Shown here in pieces: positions 25,049 to 34,222 of a DNA stretch of 64,000 nt. Source of the DNA: Oscillospiraceae bacterium. Lineage in GTDB: Bacteria; Bacillota; Clostridia; Oscillospirales; Oscillospiraceae. Under the pieces are notes generated by a model that was not told where the DNA came from, searched no databases, and worked only from the letters and a program-made list of their open reading frames with translations. Position 1 is the first letter of the stretch, and every line of letters starts with the position of its first letter. Made by a program: the position numbers and the translations under genes. The stretch is taken from assembly GCA_902793285.1 (NCBI GenBank), contig CADBCV010000014.1, forward strand, positions 1-64,000. Reading direction: 5' to 3'.

Positions 25049-26665
25049 ATGCCGAAAAACACGCGCAAAACCGAATATCTCTGGACGGCGGCCGCGGTGC
25101 TCGTGATCCTCGCCTATCTCGCCGTGTTCACCGTGATCGACTTTCGGGGCTTCGGGCGTCTCGCCACCTCTGACATGTATGAGGACACGCTGGTCGCCCG
25201 CCTCATGTGGGAGGAGAAGAGCCTTTTCCCGAAGCGCTATCTCTTTGGGAACCAGTTCTATGTGTGCGCAACGCCGGTCCTCGCGGCGCTCTTCTACGGG
25301 CTCACCGGCAGCATGAACCGGGGCATGGCCTGGGCGACGCTCTGCATGTCGGCGCTTCTGCTCTTGGCGATGGAATGGATGCTGCGCCCGGTGGTGAAGC
25401 GCCCCTCCCTGCGCGCGGCGGCGCTCCTGTGCCTGCTCGCCTCCGTCTTCGGGCCCTTCTCCGTCATGCGGGAGGACGGGCAGCAGCTCTTTTTCGCCAT
25501 GTGCAGCTTCTACGCCTGCTATCTCCTGTGCTTCTTCGTGGTTCTCGGCGACTATGCCCGCGCGAAGAGATCCGAGGCCCTGCGCCTGCCGGCCCTGCTG
25601 TGCGCCCTGTTTCTGTGCTTCTGCACCGGGATGCAGAGCCTGCGGCAGACCTGCGTGCTGATTTTGCCCCTCCTCTGCTTTGAGGGGCTGCACATGCTCC
25701 GCTGCCTTTTGAAAAAGCAGCCGATCTATCCCCGCAGGCGCCGGATGCGCCTCTGGCGCTGTCTCGCCTATGCCGGGGCAAATGTGCTGGGACTCCTGGT
25801 GATCCGCCTGCTCCCGGTCAGGCGGCACGAGATTTACACCGGGGCCTCTGTCTTCACGGGGGCCTCCCTCGCCTCCAAGCTCCGGGACCTGCACGCGGCC
25901 CTCGTCACCGTGACAGGCTACGACGCGACCCGCAAGGGCGATGGCAGGCTCTTTTTCATCCTGATGTTTCTCGGCTCGACGCTCCTCGTGCTCGCGGCGT
26001 TTTATCTGCTTCTGCGCGGAGAGCGTCAGGCGGACGGGGCCGGCTGCTTCTGGCTTGTGGCTGTGCTCGGCTGTGCCGCGGTGATCGCGGCCTCCTTTGT
26101 CACCGCCGTGCAGCTCAGGCCGATCTACCTCTTCCTCTACTACGCGCTGCCCGCCCTGTCCCTCGCGGTGATTGCGGAGAAGGAGACGCGCCTGCGCCCG
26201 GTGCTGCTCACGCTCGTGTGCGTCCTCGCCGCTTTGAACCTCCGCTTCAGCTACAGGGAGGATTTGCGCGCCGCCCTCTCCCGGGAGCCCACCCCCGCCC
26301 AGCAGGCGGCGGACTGGGCGGTTCAGAACGGGTATGAGCTTGTCTACGGGAACCACTCCTACTCTGCGCCAGCCGTAGCCGCGCCCTCCGACGGGGCGCT
26401 GATCGCGGGCTGCTGGCAGGACGACTGTATCTACAGGCTCTCGCCCTACATCAACATCCGCGACATCTACGCGCTGGACGACGCGGAGCGCGCTGTGTTC
26501 ATCTTCACGGAGAGCGAGCTGCCCCTCATGCGAACCGAGGCCGCGGGCAACGGCACCGAGATGACCCCCTGCGTCCAATACGGCCCCTTCTGGGTCTACA
26601 CCGCCTCCAAACAGTGCCTCTACCCCATCACCGAGGTCATCGACCACGTCCCGGAATATAATTGA
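25049..26665 (+). CDS. Polytopic membrane protein, GT-C-like
   Basis: 538 residues with about ten to twelve transmembrane helices and a C-terminal extracytoplasmic domain of about 100 residues. The first outside loop after helix 1 holds acidic residues (T-S-D-M-Y-E-D-T). That layout is typical of GT-C glycosyltransferases of the GT39/PMT or Wzy class. I cannot assign a substrate. A clear AGGAG ribosome binding site precedes ATG 25049. It is monocistronic and followed by a palindromic repeat. Confidence 0.6.
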   Translation: MPKNTRKTEYLWTAAAVLVILAYLAVFTVIDFRGFGRLATSDMYEDTLVARLMWEEKSLFPKRYLFGNQFYVCATPVLAALFYGLTGSMNRGMAWATLCMSALLLLAMEWMLRPVVKRPSLRAAALLCLLASVFGPFSVMREDGQQLFFAMCSFYACYLLCFFVVLGDYARAKRSEALRLPALLCALFLCFCTGMQSLRQTCVLILPLLCFEGLHMLRCLLKKQPIYPRRRRMRLWRCLAYAGANVLGLLVIRLLPVRRHEIYTGASVFTGASLASKLRDLHAALVTVTGYDATRKGDGRLFFILMFLGSTLLVLAAFYLLLRGERQADGAGCFWLVAVLGCAAVIAASFVTAVQLRPIYLFLYYALPALSLAVIAEKETRLRPVLLTLVCVLAALNLRFSYREDLRAALSREPTPAQQAADWAVQNGYELVYGNHSYSAPAVAAPSDGALIAGCWQDDCIYRLSPYINIRDIYALDDAERAVFIFTESELPLMRTEAAGNGTEMTPCVQYGPFWVYTASKQCLYPITEVIDHVPEYN

Positions 26666-26726
26666 TTACAGCGAGGCAAAGAGGCTGTAAAAAAGCCGGT
26701 CCCATTCAAACCGCCTGAAATCAACA

Positions 26727-26908
26727 CCGTAGGGGCGGGCGTCTCGACCGCCCGGCGAAGATGGCGTGAAAAAAAGAATCAGCCTTCGGCGAATTCGTAC
26801 ATTGGTGTGTACCTTTTTGCCGAAGGCTTTCTTATTTTTTGGGCTGTACCGCGCGGGGCGTCCGGGAGGCCGCCCCCTACGATGCCAATTGACTTTTTTC
26901 ACAGCCCC
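26727..26908. repeat. Composite palindromic element, family B copy 1
   Basis: About 182 bp, ends CGTAGGGGCGGGCG and CGCCCCCTACG as imperfect inverted repeats. It has an inner stem AGCCTTCGGC/GCCGAAGGCT and a TTCGTAC/GTGTACC stretch. A near-identical copy is at 42212-42394. It fills the gap between convergent genes. Confidence 0.85.
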
Positions 26909-26919
26909 TTTGCCCTTGT

Positions 26920-27717
26920 TTACTTCTCGAACAGGGTGATGATATGTCTCGGGCAGACCTCGGCGCATTTGCCGCAGCCGATGCACTTGTCGGTATCCAC
27001 CTGGGCCAAAAACTCCGTGACCTTGATGGCCTCCGCCGGACACTCGCGCTGGCACTTCATGCAGCCGATGCAGCCGACCGAGCAGAACTTCATGACCGCG
27101 GCGCCCTTGTCCTTATTGCGGCAGGCGGGCATGATGCGCTGGCTCTCGGGGATGAGCTTCACGATGCTCTTGGGGCAGGTGTCCACGCACGCACCGCAGC
27201 CGACGCACTTGGAGCGGTCCACCTTCGCGACGCCGTTTACGATGTGCATGGCGTCAAACTGGCAGGCGCGCACGCAGTTGCCGAGACCGATGCAGGCGAA
27301 GGTGCAGAGCTTGTTGCTCTTGCCGCCGAAGAGCATGGCGGCCTGGCAGTCCTCTGGTCCGGTGTAGTTGAAGCGCGGTTCCGCCACGCCCTCAGCCCCG
27401 GAGCAGGGCACGAAGGCGACCATTTTCTCCGCCGCCTCATTGGACGCGCCCATGATCGCGGCGACCTTCGCGGCAGTCTCCGCGCCGCCCGCGACGCAGC
27501 GGTTGCAGGGGGCCTCCCCCTTCACGACCGCGGCGGCATACCCGTCACAGCCGGGGTAGCCGCAGCCGCCGCAGTTTGCGCCGGCAAGCGCCTCACGCAC
27601 GGCCGCCTGCTTGGGGTCGACCTCCACGTAGAAGATCTTGGAGGCCAGGGCGAGCAGGCCGCCGAACACGCCGCCCAGCACGCCGAGAACCAGCATGGAA
27701 AGAAGGATTGTTGTCAT
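26920..27717 (-). CDS. rnfB: Rnf complex subunit RnfB (ferredoxin-rich)
   Basis: 265 residues. An N-terminal membrane anchor (residues 3-25) is followed by the Fe4S4 domain C-G-G-C-G-Y-P-G-C. Then come several ferredoxin sites, including C-V-G-C-G-A-C, C-I-G-C-M-K-C and C-I-G-C-G-K-C. It accepts electrons from reduced ferredoxin at the cytoplasmic face of the ion-pumping Rnf complex. It is the last gene of rnfCDGEAB. Confidence 0.95.
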   Translation of the reverse strand: MTTILLSMLVLGVLGGVFGGLLALASKIFYVEVDPKQAAVREALAGANCGGCGYPGCDGYAAAVVKGEAPCNRCVAGGAETAAKVAAIMGASNEAAEKMVAFVPCSGAEGVAEPRFNYTGPEDCQAAMLFGGKSNKLCTFACIGLGNCVRACQFDAMHIVNGVAKVDRSKCVGCGACVDTCPKSIVKLIPESQRIMPACRNKDKGAAVMKFCSVGCIGCMKCQRECPAEAIKVTEFLAQVDTDKCIGCGKCAEVCPRHIITLFEK

Positions 27718-27731
27718 AGCGCACTACCTCC

Positions 27732-28319
27732 TCATACCGGGATGGACATGCCGCTGAAGCCCATGAAGGCCAGGGCCACGAGAGCGGCGGACACAAGGCA
27801 GATGGAAAAGCCGCGGAAGCACGCGGGATATTCGGCAAACTCCACGCGCTCGCGCACACTCGCAAAGAGCACGATGGCGAGCAGGAAGCCGATGCCGCCT
27901 GTGATGCCGTAGACCAGAGACTCGATGAAATTGTAGTTATTCTGGACGTTCAGCAGCACCACGCCGAGCACCGCGCAGTTCGTTGTGATGAGGGGCAGGA
28001 AGATACCGAGCGCCGCGTAGAGCGAGGGGACCATCTTCTTGAGGAACATCTCCACAAACTGCACGAGCGCCGCGATGACCAGGATGAAGGCCAGGGTCTG
28101 CAGAAACTCCAGATGCAGGGCGACGAGGATATACTCGTTGATGACCCAGCAGATGGCGGAGGCAAGCCCCATGACGAACACGACCGCAAGGCCCATGCCG
28201 ACGGCGGTGTCCACCTTGTTCGAGCAGCCCAGGAAGGGGCAGCAGCCGAGGAACTGGGAGAAGATGAAGTTGTTGATCAAAATCGCTCCCAGCGAGATCG
28301 TGATAATACTGCTCAGCAT
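27732..28319 (-). CDS. rnfA: Rnf complex subunit RnfA
   Basis: 195 residues with six transmembrane helices. The motif G-C-C-P-F-L-G-C follows I-F-S-Q-F-L, and the conserved T-N-C-A-V-L-G is present. RnfA and RnfE are paralogues that sandwich a membrane FeS cluster via paired cysteines. The start overlaps the RnfE stop by 7 bases, so translation is coupled. Confidence 0.95.
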   Translation of the reverse strand: MLSSIITISLGAILINNFIFSQFLGCCPFLGCSNKVDTAVGMGLAVVFVMGLASAICWVINEYILVALHLEFLQTLAFILVIAALVQFVEMFLKKMVPSLYAALGIFLPLITTNCAVLGVVLLNVQNNYNFIESLVYGITGGIGFLLAIVLFASVRERVEFAEYPACFRGFSICLVSAALVALAFMGFSGMSIPV

Positions 28320-29014
28320 GATTCTTCAGCCTCCTTCTTCTCTTCTTCCGCCCGTTTGGCCTTCTTGTCCTCCGCCTTCTTGAGGGCGTACTGCATGGCG
28401 GCGATCAGAAAGCCCAGCGTCAGAAAGCCGCCGAAGGGCAGGGACATGATGGACATGCCGTAGCTCTCCGGGAAGATCTGGATGCCGGCGCCGGTGCCGT
28501 CGAGCGTGAAGCGAAAGCCGTTCGTCACGTCGATGAGGCCGCCGCCGAAGCGCCCCGCGCCGAGAAACTCGCGCACGACGCACATCACGATCAGAACGCA
28601 GGTGTAGCCGAGACCCTGGAAGATGCCGTCAAAGAAGGAGTCCTTCACGGGGCTCTTCTGGCAGAAGGCCTCCGCGCGGCCGATGATGATGCAGTTGACG
28701 ACGATCAGCGGGATGAACACGCCGAGCGCCTCGCTCAGCGCGGGGACAAAGGCCTGCAGCAGCAGGTCCACGATGGTGACGAAGCCCGCGATGACCACGA
28801 CGAAGATGGCAAGGCGGATCTCCCCCGGGATGATCTTGCGGATCGCGGAGATGACCACGTTGCAGCAGGTGAGGATGATGAGCACCGAAAGGCCCATGCC
28901 GACGCCGTTGAAGAGCGTGGTGGTGATGGCCATGGTGGCGCACATGCCGATCTGCTGGACGAGCACGGGGTTATTGGTGATGAGGCCCTCTGTAAACTGT
29001 TTTTTCCGGTTCAT
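28313..29014 (-). CDS. rnfE: Rnf complex subunit RnfE
   Basis: 233 residues, six transmembrane helices, with the RnfA/E motifs N-N-P-V-L-V-Q-Q-I-G-M-C-A and V-N-C-I-I-I-G-R-A-E. The charged C-terminal tail (K-K-A-E-D-K-K-A-K-R) is longer than in many homologues. Located between rnfG and rnfA in the standard order. Confidence 0.95.
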   Translation of the reverse strand: MNRKKQFTEGLITNNPVLVQQIGMCATMAITTTLFNGVGMGLSVLIILTCCNVVISAIRKIIPGEIRLAIFVVVIAGFVTIVDLLLQAFVPALSEALGVFIPLIVVNCIIIGRAEAFCQKSPVKDSFFDGIFQGLGYTCVLIVMCVVREFLGAGRFGGGLIDVTNGFRFTLDGTGAGIQIFPESYGMSIMSLPFGGFLTLGFLIAAMQYALKKAEDKKAKRAEEEKKEAEESC

Positions 29015-29028
29015 GCACTCAGCCCTCC

Positions 29029-29568
29029 TTATGCCAGAGATTTGACGGCCCGGATGGACGTGGCGACCGCCTCGGTAATGGCGCGGGAGGTGATCGTGGC
29101 GCCGGTCAGGGCGTCGATGCTGCCGCCGGCGTTGGCGAGGGCGATCCCCTCATCCTGGCCGACAAACTGCGCGCGGAAATTCACGCCGACCTCGCCTGTG
29201 CTCGCGGCGTTGGCGCCGAGACCTGAGGTCTCGGAATGCTCGATGACGGAGATGCCGGTGCACTTATAGTCGTTGTCCACGCCGACGGCGAGGGTGATGT
29301 TGCCCTGCGCGCCGGAGAAGACGGACGTCACGACATAGCCGACGCCCTCCGCCTTATGTACGGTCTGCACGGTGGGGAAGTCGGGGTTATTGAACTCGAG
29401 CTCCTCAAAACGGTCAGCCTTCAAAACGCTTGCGAAGGCCGCGGCGGTCTTGGCCTGGCGCTGCGCGTCGATGACGGGGGCGGTGATGTTGTTGATGACG
29501 CCGAGCACGCCCGCGACAATCGCGCTGATAAGAAAGAGGACGAGGGAGAGCTTTAAGATCTTATTCAT
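29029..29568 (-). CDS. rnfG: Rnf complex subunit RnfG (FMN-binding)
   Basis: 179 residues with one N-terminal membrane helix. The extracytoplasmic FMN_bind domain has the covalent-flavin motif L-T-G-A-T-I-T-S, with the Thr being the FMN attachment site. It passes electrons between RnfD and the other subunits. ATG 29568 overlaps the RnfD stop. Confidence 0.95.
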   Translation of the reverse strand: MNKILKLSLVLFLISAIVAGVLGVINNITAPVIDAQRQAKTAAAFASVLKADRFEELEFNNPDFPTVQTVHKAEGVGYVVTSVFSGAQGNITLAVGVDNDYKCTGISVIEHSETSGLGANAASTGEVGVNFRAQFVGQDEGIALANAGGSIDALTGATITSRAITEAVATSIRAVKSLA

Positions 29569-30557
29569 GACACAGCCTCCTTCTTCGCTTTCTTCTGCGC
29601 GGCAAATTCCGCCCGCGAGACGCCGAACTGACGGCGATGGCAGAGCTTGTCGATGGACCAGGTGCAGAGGTTCATGATGAGGATGGCATAGGAGCAGCCC
29701 TCGGCATAGCCGCCGAAGTAGCGGATGAGCATGGTGAGAAGGCCAATGCCGATGCCGTAGAGCACTTGGCCGTTGATGGTGACGGGGGAGGTGGCGTAGT
29801 CGGTGGCCATGAAGATGCCGGTGAACATGACGCCGCCGGCGCAGACATTCTGCAAGGCCCAGTCAAGGTGGCTGTACCCGCTGTGGCCGAAGATAAGGCT
29901 CACGCAGAACACCGTGCCGATCACGGCGAGAGGGATGCGCCAGCGGATGACCTTGCGGGCGATGAGGTAGGCCGCGCCCGCGAGGATCGCAAAGGAGCTG
30001 ATCTCGCCGATGCTGCCGGGGATCGCGCCGAAGAAGCTCTGCGCGAGGGTGAAGGGCATCGCCTCGCCCGCCTTGAGAAAGCCCAGCGGCGTCGCGGTGG
30101 TCACCCCGTCGATGACGACGACGGTCAGAACGCCCGAGTAGGACGCGGTGAGGAAGGCGCGGCCCGCGAGTGCGGGGTTTAAGAAGTTCTTGCCGATGCC
30201 GCCGTAGAGCTGCTTGACGATGACGATGGCAAAGAAGTCGCCGATCACCGCCATCCAGACGGGCGTCTGCGGGGGCAGGACCATGACGAGCAGAAGGCCC
30301 GTGACCGCGGCGGAGAGATCGTCAATGGTGAGGGACTTTTTCAAAAGCCGGCGGTAGCCCCACTCGAAGAACACGGCGGCCGCCATGCTGGACACCACGA
30401 GCAGCAGCACGTGCCACCCGAAGCGGTAGACGCCGAAGCCCACGATGGGGAGGGTTGCGACGATGACATCCAGCATGATGCGCTGGGTATCGCGGACGGT
30501 GCGCACCTGGGGCTGATATGTCACATCAAAGAGGAGTTTTTCCTTTGTTTCGTTCAT
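29565..30557 (-). CDS. rnfD: Rnf complex subunit RnfD (covalent FMN, membrane)
   Basis: 330 residues from ATG 30557, chosen because it overlaps the RnfC stop (ATGA) and begins the conserved Y-Q-P-Q-V-R-T segment. About nine helices, NQR2/RnfD fold. The loop M-A-T-D-Y-A-T-S-P-V carries the flavin-attachment Thr region. It forms part of the ion-translocating path. Confidence 0.95.
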   Translation of the reverse strand: MNETKEKLLFDVTYQPQVRTVRDTQRIMLDVIVATLPIVGFGVYRFGWHVLLLVVSSMAAAVFFEWGYRRLLKKSLTIDDLSAAVTGLLLVMVLPPQTPVWMAVIGDFFAIVIVKQLYGGIGKNFLNPALAGRAFLTASYSGVLTVVVIDGVTTATPLGFLKAGEAMPFTLAQSFFGAIPGSIGEISSFAILAGAAYLIARKVIRWRIPLAVIGTVFCVSLIFGHSGYSHLDWALQNVCAGGVMFTGIFMATDYATSPVTINGQVLYGIGIGLLTMLIRYFGGYAEGCSYAILIMNLCTWSIDKLCHRRQFGVSRAEFAAQKKAKKEAVS

Positions 30558-31900
30558 TTCGCGGCCTCCTTTGCGGCGGCTTCCGCCTTGGCCTTCTCCT
30601 TGGCGGCCCTGGCCTGCAGCATGATCTTCGCGGTCTTGAAGGCGTGGGTCAGCGGCATTCGCGCCGGACACCGGAAGGTGCAGCTTCCGCACTCGATGCA
30701 GTCGGTGACGTGGTATTTCTCCAGCATCTCGAAGTTGCGCTTCTTGTAATACTGGTACATATAGGTCGGCTCCAGGCGCATGGGGCAGACGTTGATGCAC
30801 TTGCCGCAGCGGATGCACACAGGCTCCTCCACGGTGTAGTCCTCATCCTCCGTGAAGAAGAGGACGCCCGCGGTGCCCTTGACGGTGACCGCCTCGAGCG
30901 TGGTGGCGCAGATGCCCATCATCGGCCCGCCGAGGACGATCTTGCGCGGGGTGCGCACAAAGCCGCCGCACTGCTCGGCAATGTAGCCGAAGCTCGTCCC
31001 GACTCTTATGAGGGCGTTGACCGGGGCGGCGAGGGCGCTGCCTGCGACGGTGACGATGCGCTCCACAACGCTCTTCCCCTCATAGCAGGCTTCATAGATG
31101 GCATAGGCCGTGCGGGTGGAGATCACACAGCAGCCGACGCCCGCGGGCAGGCCGCCGGGCTTGACCTCGCGCCCGGTGAGGGTCTTGATCTGCATCTTCT
31201 CGCCGCCCTGGGGGTACTTCTCCTCCTCGGGCACGATCTCGACGCCGTATTTCGCGGGGTCGAGGGAGTTGAGCAGGTCGATGGCGTCCTGCTTGTTCTT
31301 CTCGATGCCGTAGTAGACCTTGTCCACGCCCTGGGCGATGCGGGCAAGCTCGATGCCCTTGAGAAGCTCCTCCGGGTGGCCGCGCATGGTCAGGTGGTCG
31401 CCGTTTATGTAGGGCTCGCACTCGGCGCCGTTGATGATGAGCGTGTCCACCTTGCCGCGCCCGCTCTGGATCTTGAAGGCGGTGGGGAACATGGCCCCGC
31501 CCATGCCGACAACGCCGGCCTCGCGGATGCGCCGGAGGATCGCCTCGGGATCTTGAAGCTCTGCGGGGGTGAGCGGCTCCATCAGCTCCGGCGTATCCTG
31601 GAAATCGTTCTCGATCACGACGGACATGATAAGGTCGCCGAGGGGGTGGGGCCTGGGTTCCACGGCCACGACCGTCCCGGAGACGGAGGCGTGGACCGGG
31701 GCGGAGACCGGCGCCTGGGCGTCGCCGATCTTCTGGTACATCTTCACCGTGTCGCCCTTTTTCACCAGGGGAGTGCAGGGGGCGCCGATGTGCTGTGCCA
31801 TGGGGATCACGACCTGCTTCGGCGGCGCCATCACCGTCACGGGAACCTCGGGAGACTTCCGGTAGTCGGGATGCACACCGCCCTTAAACTTAAATGCCAT
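30554..31900 (-). CDS. rnfC: Rnf complex subunit RnfC (NADH-binding)
   Basis: 448 residues from ATG 31900, seven bases after GAGGTG. RnfC/NqrF-type N-terminal barrel-sandwich domain (G-G-V-H-P), then the complex-I 51 kDa-like FMN/NADH fold (G-M-G-G-A-M-F-P-T, I-I-N-G-A-E-C-E-P-Y). Two 4Fe-4S sites follow (C-I-R-C-G-K-C and C-I-E-C-G-S-C). It reduces NAD+ with electrons from the complex. First gene of rnfCDGEAB, with a promoter just upstream. Confidence 0.95.
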   Translation of the reverse strand: MAFKFKGGVHPDYRKSPEVPVTVMAPPKQVVIPMAQHIGAPCTPLVKKGDTVKMYQKIGDAQAPVSAPVHASVSGTVVAVEPRPHPLGDLIMSVVIENDFQDTPELMEPLTPAELQDPEAILRRIREAGVVGMGGAMFPTAFKIQSGRGKVDTLIINGAECEPYINGDHLTMRGHPEELLKGIELARIAQGVDKVYYGIEKNKQDAIDLLNSLDPAKYGVEIVPEEEKYPQGGEKMQIKTLTGREVKPGGLPAGVGCCVISTRTAYAIYEACYEGKSVVERIVTVAGSALAAPVNALIRVGTSFGYIAEQCGGFVRTPRKIVLGGPMMGICATTLEAVTVKGTAGVLFFTEDEDYTVEEPVCIRCGKCINVCPMRLEPTYMYQYYKKRNFEMLEKYHVTDCIECGSCTFRCPARMPLTHAFKTAKIMLQARAAKEKAKAEAAAKEAAK

Positions 31901-31948
31901 TCGCTTCACCTCGTTTTATATAATGAGGAAATGATAATCTGCTTTTTC

Positions 31949-31978
31949 ATTTTAGCATAAACCGCTCGGCGCTGTCTA
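31949..31978 (-). promoter_or_regulatory. Promoter of the rnf operon
   Basis: On the minus strand TAGACA (31978-31973), 18-base spacer, TAAAAT (31954-31949), about 50 bases before ATG 31900. The remaining gap to 32061 shows no gene. Confidence 0.6.
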
Positions 31979-32061
31979 CTTTTTTCCCCGGTTTTTTCGT
32001 AATTTTTCATGACAAGTTTCTCACAAGGGTATGCTGTTCTTGTGGAGATGTTACAATGCTC

Positions 32062-32793
32062 TTATCCCATCGCCACGTCCAGGGCCATCATGAGGGCGAA
32101 GCCCCCGATGAAGCCGAGGGCCCCGATCCTGCCCTTCGCCTCGGGGCAGAGCTCGTGCGCCGTGACATAGAGCATGGCCCCGGCGGAAAAGCTCAAAAGC
32201 CAGGGCATCGCCGGATGGACGAGGGCAGCGGCAAAGACCGCGAGCATCCCGAAGACCGGCTCCACCGCGCCGGAGGCGGCGCCCCAGAGGAAGGCGCGGC
32301 CCCGGCCCATGCCGCCCGCGCGCAGCGGGAGCGAGACCGCCGCCCCCTCCGGGAAGTTCTGCACCCCGATCCCGAAGGCAAGCGTCAGCGCGGCGGCGAG
32401 GCGCTCCCCGTCCCCGGCGAGGGCGAAGGCGAGGCCCACCGCCATCCCCTCCGGGATGTTGTGGAGCGTGATGGCGGTAAAGAGCATCCGCCCCCGCTCC
32501 CCCGCCCCGCTCTGCAGGGCGTCCGCCGCCGTGAGAAAGAGTGCGCCCGCGAAAAGCCCCGCCGCCGCGGGGAGCCAGGCCGGAAGCCGCCCCTCCGCGG
32601 CCGTCTGCCCGATGGCGGGCAGAAGCAGGCTCCAGACGGAGGCCGCCGTCATCACCCCGCCGGCAAAGCCCGGCAGCGCGGCCTGAAAGCCGGGCAGGGG
32701 GCGATTGAAGAAAAAGACCAGCGCCGCGCCCAGCACCGTCATGATAAAAATAAACTGTGTGCCCGCGAGAGCCCACAGAAGACTTGCAGTCAT
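32062..32793 (-). CDS. ZIP family metal transporter
   Basis: 243 residues, about eight transmembrane helices. The ZIP metal-site motifs H-N-I-P-E-G in helix 4 and Q-N-F-P-E-G in helix 5 are both present, as is H-E-L-C-P-E-A-K-G late in the protein. Family members carry Zn, Fe or other divalent ions; the specificity cannot be read. The first helix lacks the usual His-rich loop. It follows the sigma/anti-sigma genes after a 63-base gap. Confidence 0.9.
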   Translation of the reverse strand: MTASLLWALAGTQFIFIMTVLGAALVFFFNRPLPGFQAALPGFAGGVMTAASVWSLLLPAIGQTAAEGRLPAWLPAAAGLFAGALFLTAADALQSGAGERGRMLFTAITLHNIPEGMAVGLAFALAGDGERLAAALTLAFGIGVQNFPEGAAVSLPLRAGGMGRGRAFLWGAASGAVEPVFGMLAVFAAALVHPAMPWLLSFSAGAMLYVTAHELCPEAKGRIGALGFIGGFALMMALDVAMG

Positions 32794-32856
32794 GGCAAAC
32801 CCCTCCGCAATGCATCTGTACCCAGATTATGCGGAGGGGCGGGAAAATGTGAGAGA

Positions 32857-33681
32857 TTACCCTCTCCCGGGGTCGATCATGCCGATGGACTCGACCATGT
32901 TGTCCTCCCCGGAGAAGGCGGGCTCGCCGCTGTCGCGGATCTCGAGCTCGCGCGCGATATGCTCGAGGGTGTCGAGGCTGTCCGTGCCGGTCACCGTGAC
33001 GAGCCAGCCCTTTTCGGCGTTGAAGAGCAGGACGAAATTCGCCCGCTCATAGACCCAGCGGCCCCGGCAGTTTGTGTAGTCGCTCGTGAGGAAGGTGACA
33101 TGCCAGTCGTCCCAGTCCTCCTCTTTGACGACCGTGACCTCGCCGTTGATGACGGTTTTGAAGTTGCCGGCGCGCACGTTCCCCGCGCCGACGATATAGG
33201 GGATCTCGGCCCCCGTGCCGCTGTCGGAGAGATAGCCCGTCCAGCCCTCCGCATCCGTGTAGCCGAAGTCCGCCTCACTCGGCAGATACCAGCAGCGGAA
33301 TTCCGGCCGGTTCGTGCGCTCCTTCGGCCCCTCATAGCTCAGGATCATCCCGGCATCCGGGAAGACGATCTTCTGCTCGTCCGTGAGCTTGCCGGATGCG
33401 TCCGCCGCGCGCCAGTAGCCGATCACGGGCTCGTCCGTCTTTTTCATGTTCATGAACCACCCGCTCACGGCGTAGGCCGCGGCCCCCATGAACACGGCGA
33501 TCGCCGCCGCGAGCAGGAAGGTGCGGACGGTCTTCTTCCCCCGGCGCGGCTTCGGCTCCGCGATATTGAGCTTTTGCATGACAAGCGCGTTCACCCGCCG
33601 CGCCATGGCCCTGTCCTCCGCCCCGAGTTCGATCTTCTCCGGGCAGCTCTCGTCCATCAGATCAGAAATGCGGATCTGCAC
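32857..33681 (-). CDS. Probable membrane-bound anti-sigma factor
   Basis: 274 residues from GTG 33681 (GGGGGT upstream), overlapping the sigma gene's end by 20 bases. A cytoplasmic N-terminus of about 55 residues, one transmembrane helix (L-L-A-A-A-I-A-V-F-M-G-A-A) and an outside domain of about 190 residues. The end resembles DUF4367-type domains in that a conserved acidic/aromatic pattern surrounds W-L-V-T-V-T-G-T-D. Position and topology point to an anti-sigma factor; the zinc-binding ZAS motif is absent. Confidence 0.65.
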   Translation of the reverse strand: MQIRISDLMDESCPEKIELGAEDRAMARRVNALVMQKLNIAEPKPRRGKKTVRTFLLAAAIAVFMGAAAYAVSGWFMNMKKTDEPVIGYWRAADASGKLTDEQKIVFPDAGMILSYEGPKERTNRPEFRCWYLPSEADFGYTDAEGWTGYLSDSGTGAEIPYIVGAGNVRAGNFKTVINGEVTVVKEEDWDDWHVTFLTSDYTNCRGRWVYERANFVLLFNAEKGWLVTVTGTDSLDTLEHIARELEIRDSGEPAFSGEDNMVESIGMIDPGRG

Positions 33682-34222
33682 AGCTATACCCCCTCTCCGT
33701 GAAATACTCCCGCAGGCGCTCACGCCCGCGCCGGAGCTTTGTGCGCACGGTGGCGCCGTTCATGTTCAAAACCGCGGCGATCTCCTCCGTCTTCTGATAG
33801 AGGAAGTAGTGCCGGCGAAAGATTTCCCCGTCCGGCTCGCCGAGGGTGTCGATGGCCTCCCGGGCGATGTGGGTCAGCTCCGCGCGGAGGACCTCTTCCT
33901 CCATGTCCTCGGGCGCCGCGAGCTCCAGAAGGTCGTCCTCCAGGGGCTCCGCGATCCTGGCGGCGCGCAGGGCGTCCTTCGCCAGGTTTCGCACGACGGC
34001 GGCAAGCCACGCCCTGAGCTTTCCGGGCACCGGCTCCGCCCGGTGCTCCCAGAGGCGGACGAAGGCGTCGGACACGGCCTCCTCAATATCCTCGCGCGGT
34101 AGCTGCGGGGCCATGATGTTGGAGGCGACGGTATAGAGATAGGAGGAATAGAGGGCGATGATCTCCGAGAGCGCGGCGGTGTCCCCCTCCCGCAGCCGCC
34201 GGAGGAGCCTCTGTTCATGCAT
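33662..34222 (-). CDS. ECF-type RNA polymerase sigma factor
   Basis: 186 residues from ATG 34222. Sigma-70 region 2 (L-Y-S-S-Y-L-Y-T-V-A, then D-I-E-E-A-V-S-D-A-F-V-R-L-W) and region 4 (F-R-R-H-Y-F-L-Y-Q-K-T-E-E-I-A, then R-G-R-E-R-L-R) are clear. It overlaps the upstream secreted-protein gene by eight bases and the anti-sigma gene at its 3' end. The three genes are thus one tightly coupled unit. Confidence 0.9.
   Translation of the reverse strand: MHEQRLLRRLREGDTAALSEIIALYSSYLYTVASNIMAPQLPREDIEEAVSDAFVRLWEHRAEPVPGKLRAWLAAVVRNLAKDALRAARIAEPLEDDLLELAAPEDMEEEVLRAELTHIAREAIDTLGEPDGEIFRRHYFLYQKTEEIAAVLNMNGATVRTKLRRGRERLREYFTERGYSCADPHF

Noticed and set aside
24977..26647. 556-residue minus-strand open frame
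   Set aside because: Antisense of the polytopic membrane protein at 25049. Its composition is biased to Glu, His and Gln, with no motif.
32051..32815. 254-residue minus-strand frame overlapping the ZIP gene
   Set aside because: It is out of frame with the H-N-I-P-E-G and Q-N-F-P-E-G motifs and rich in Gly/Arg, a shadow frame.
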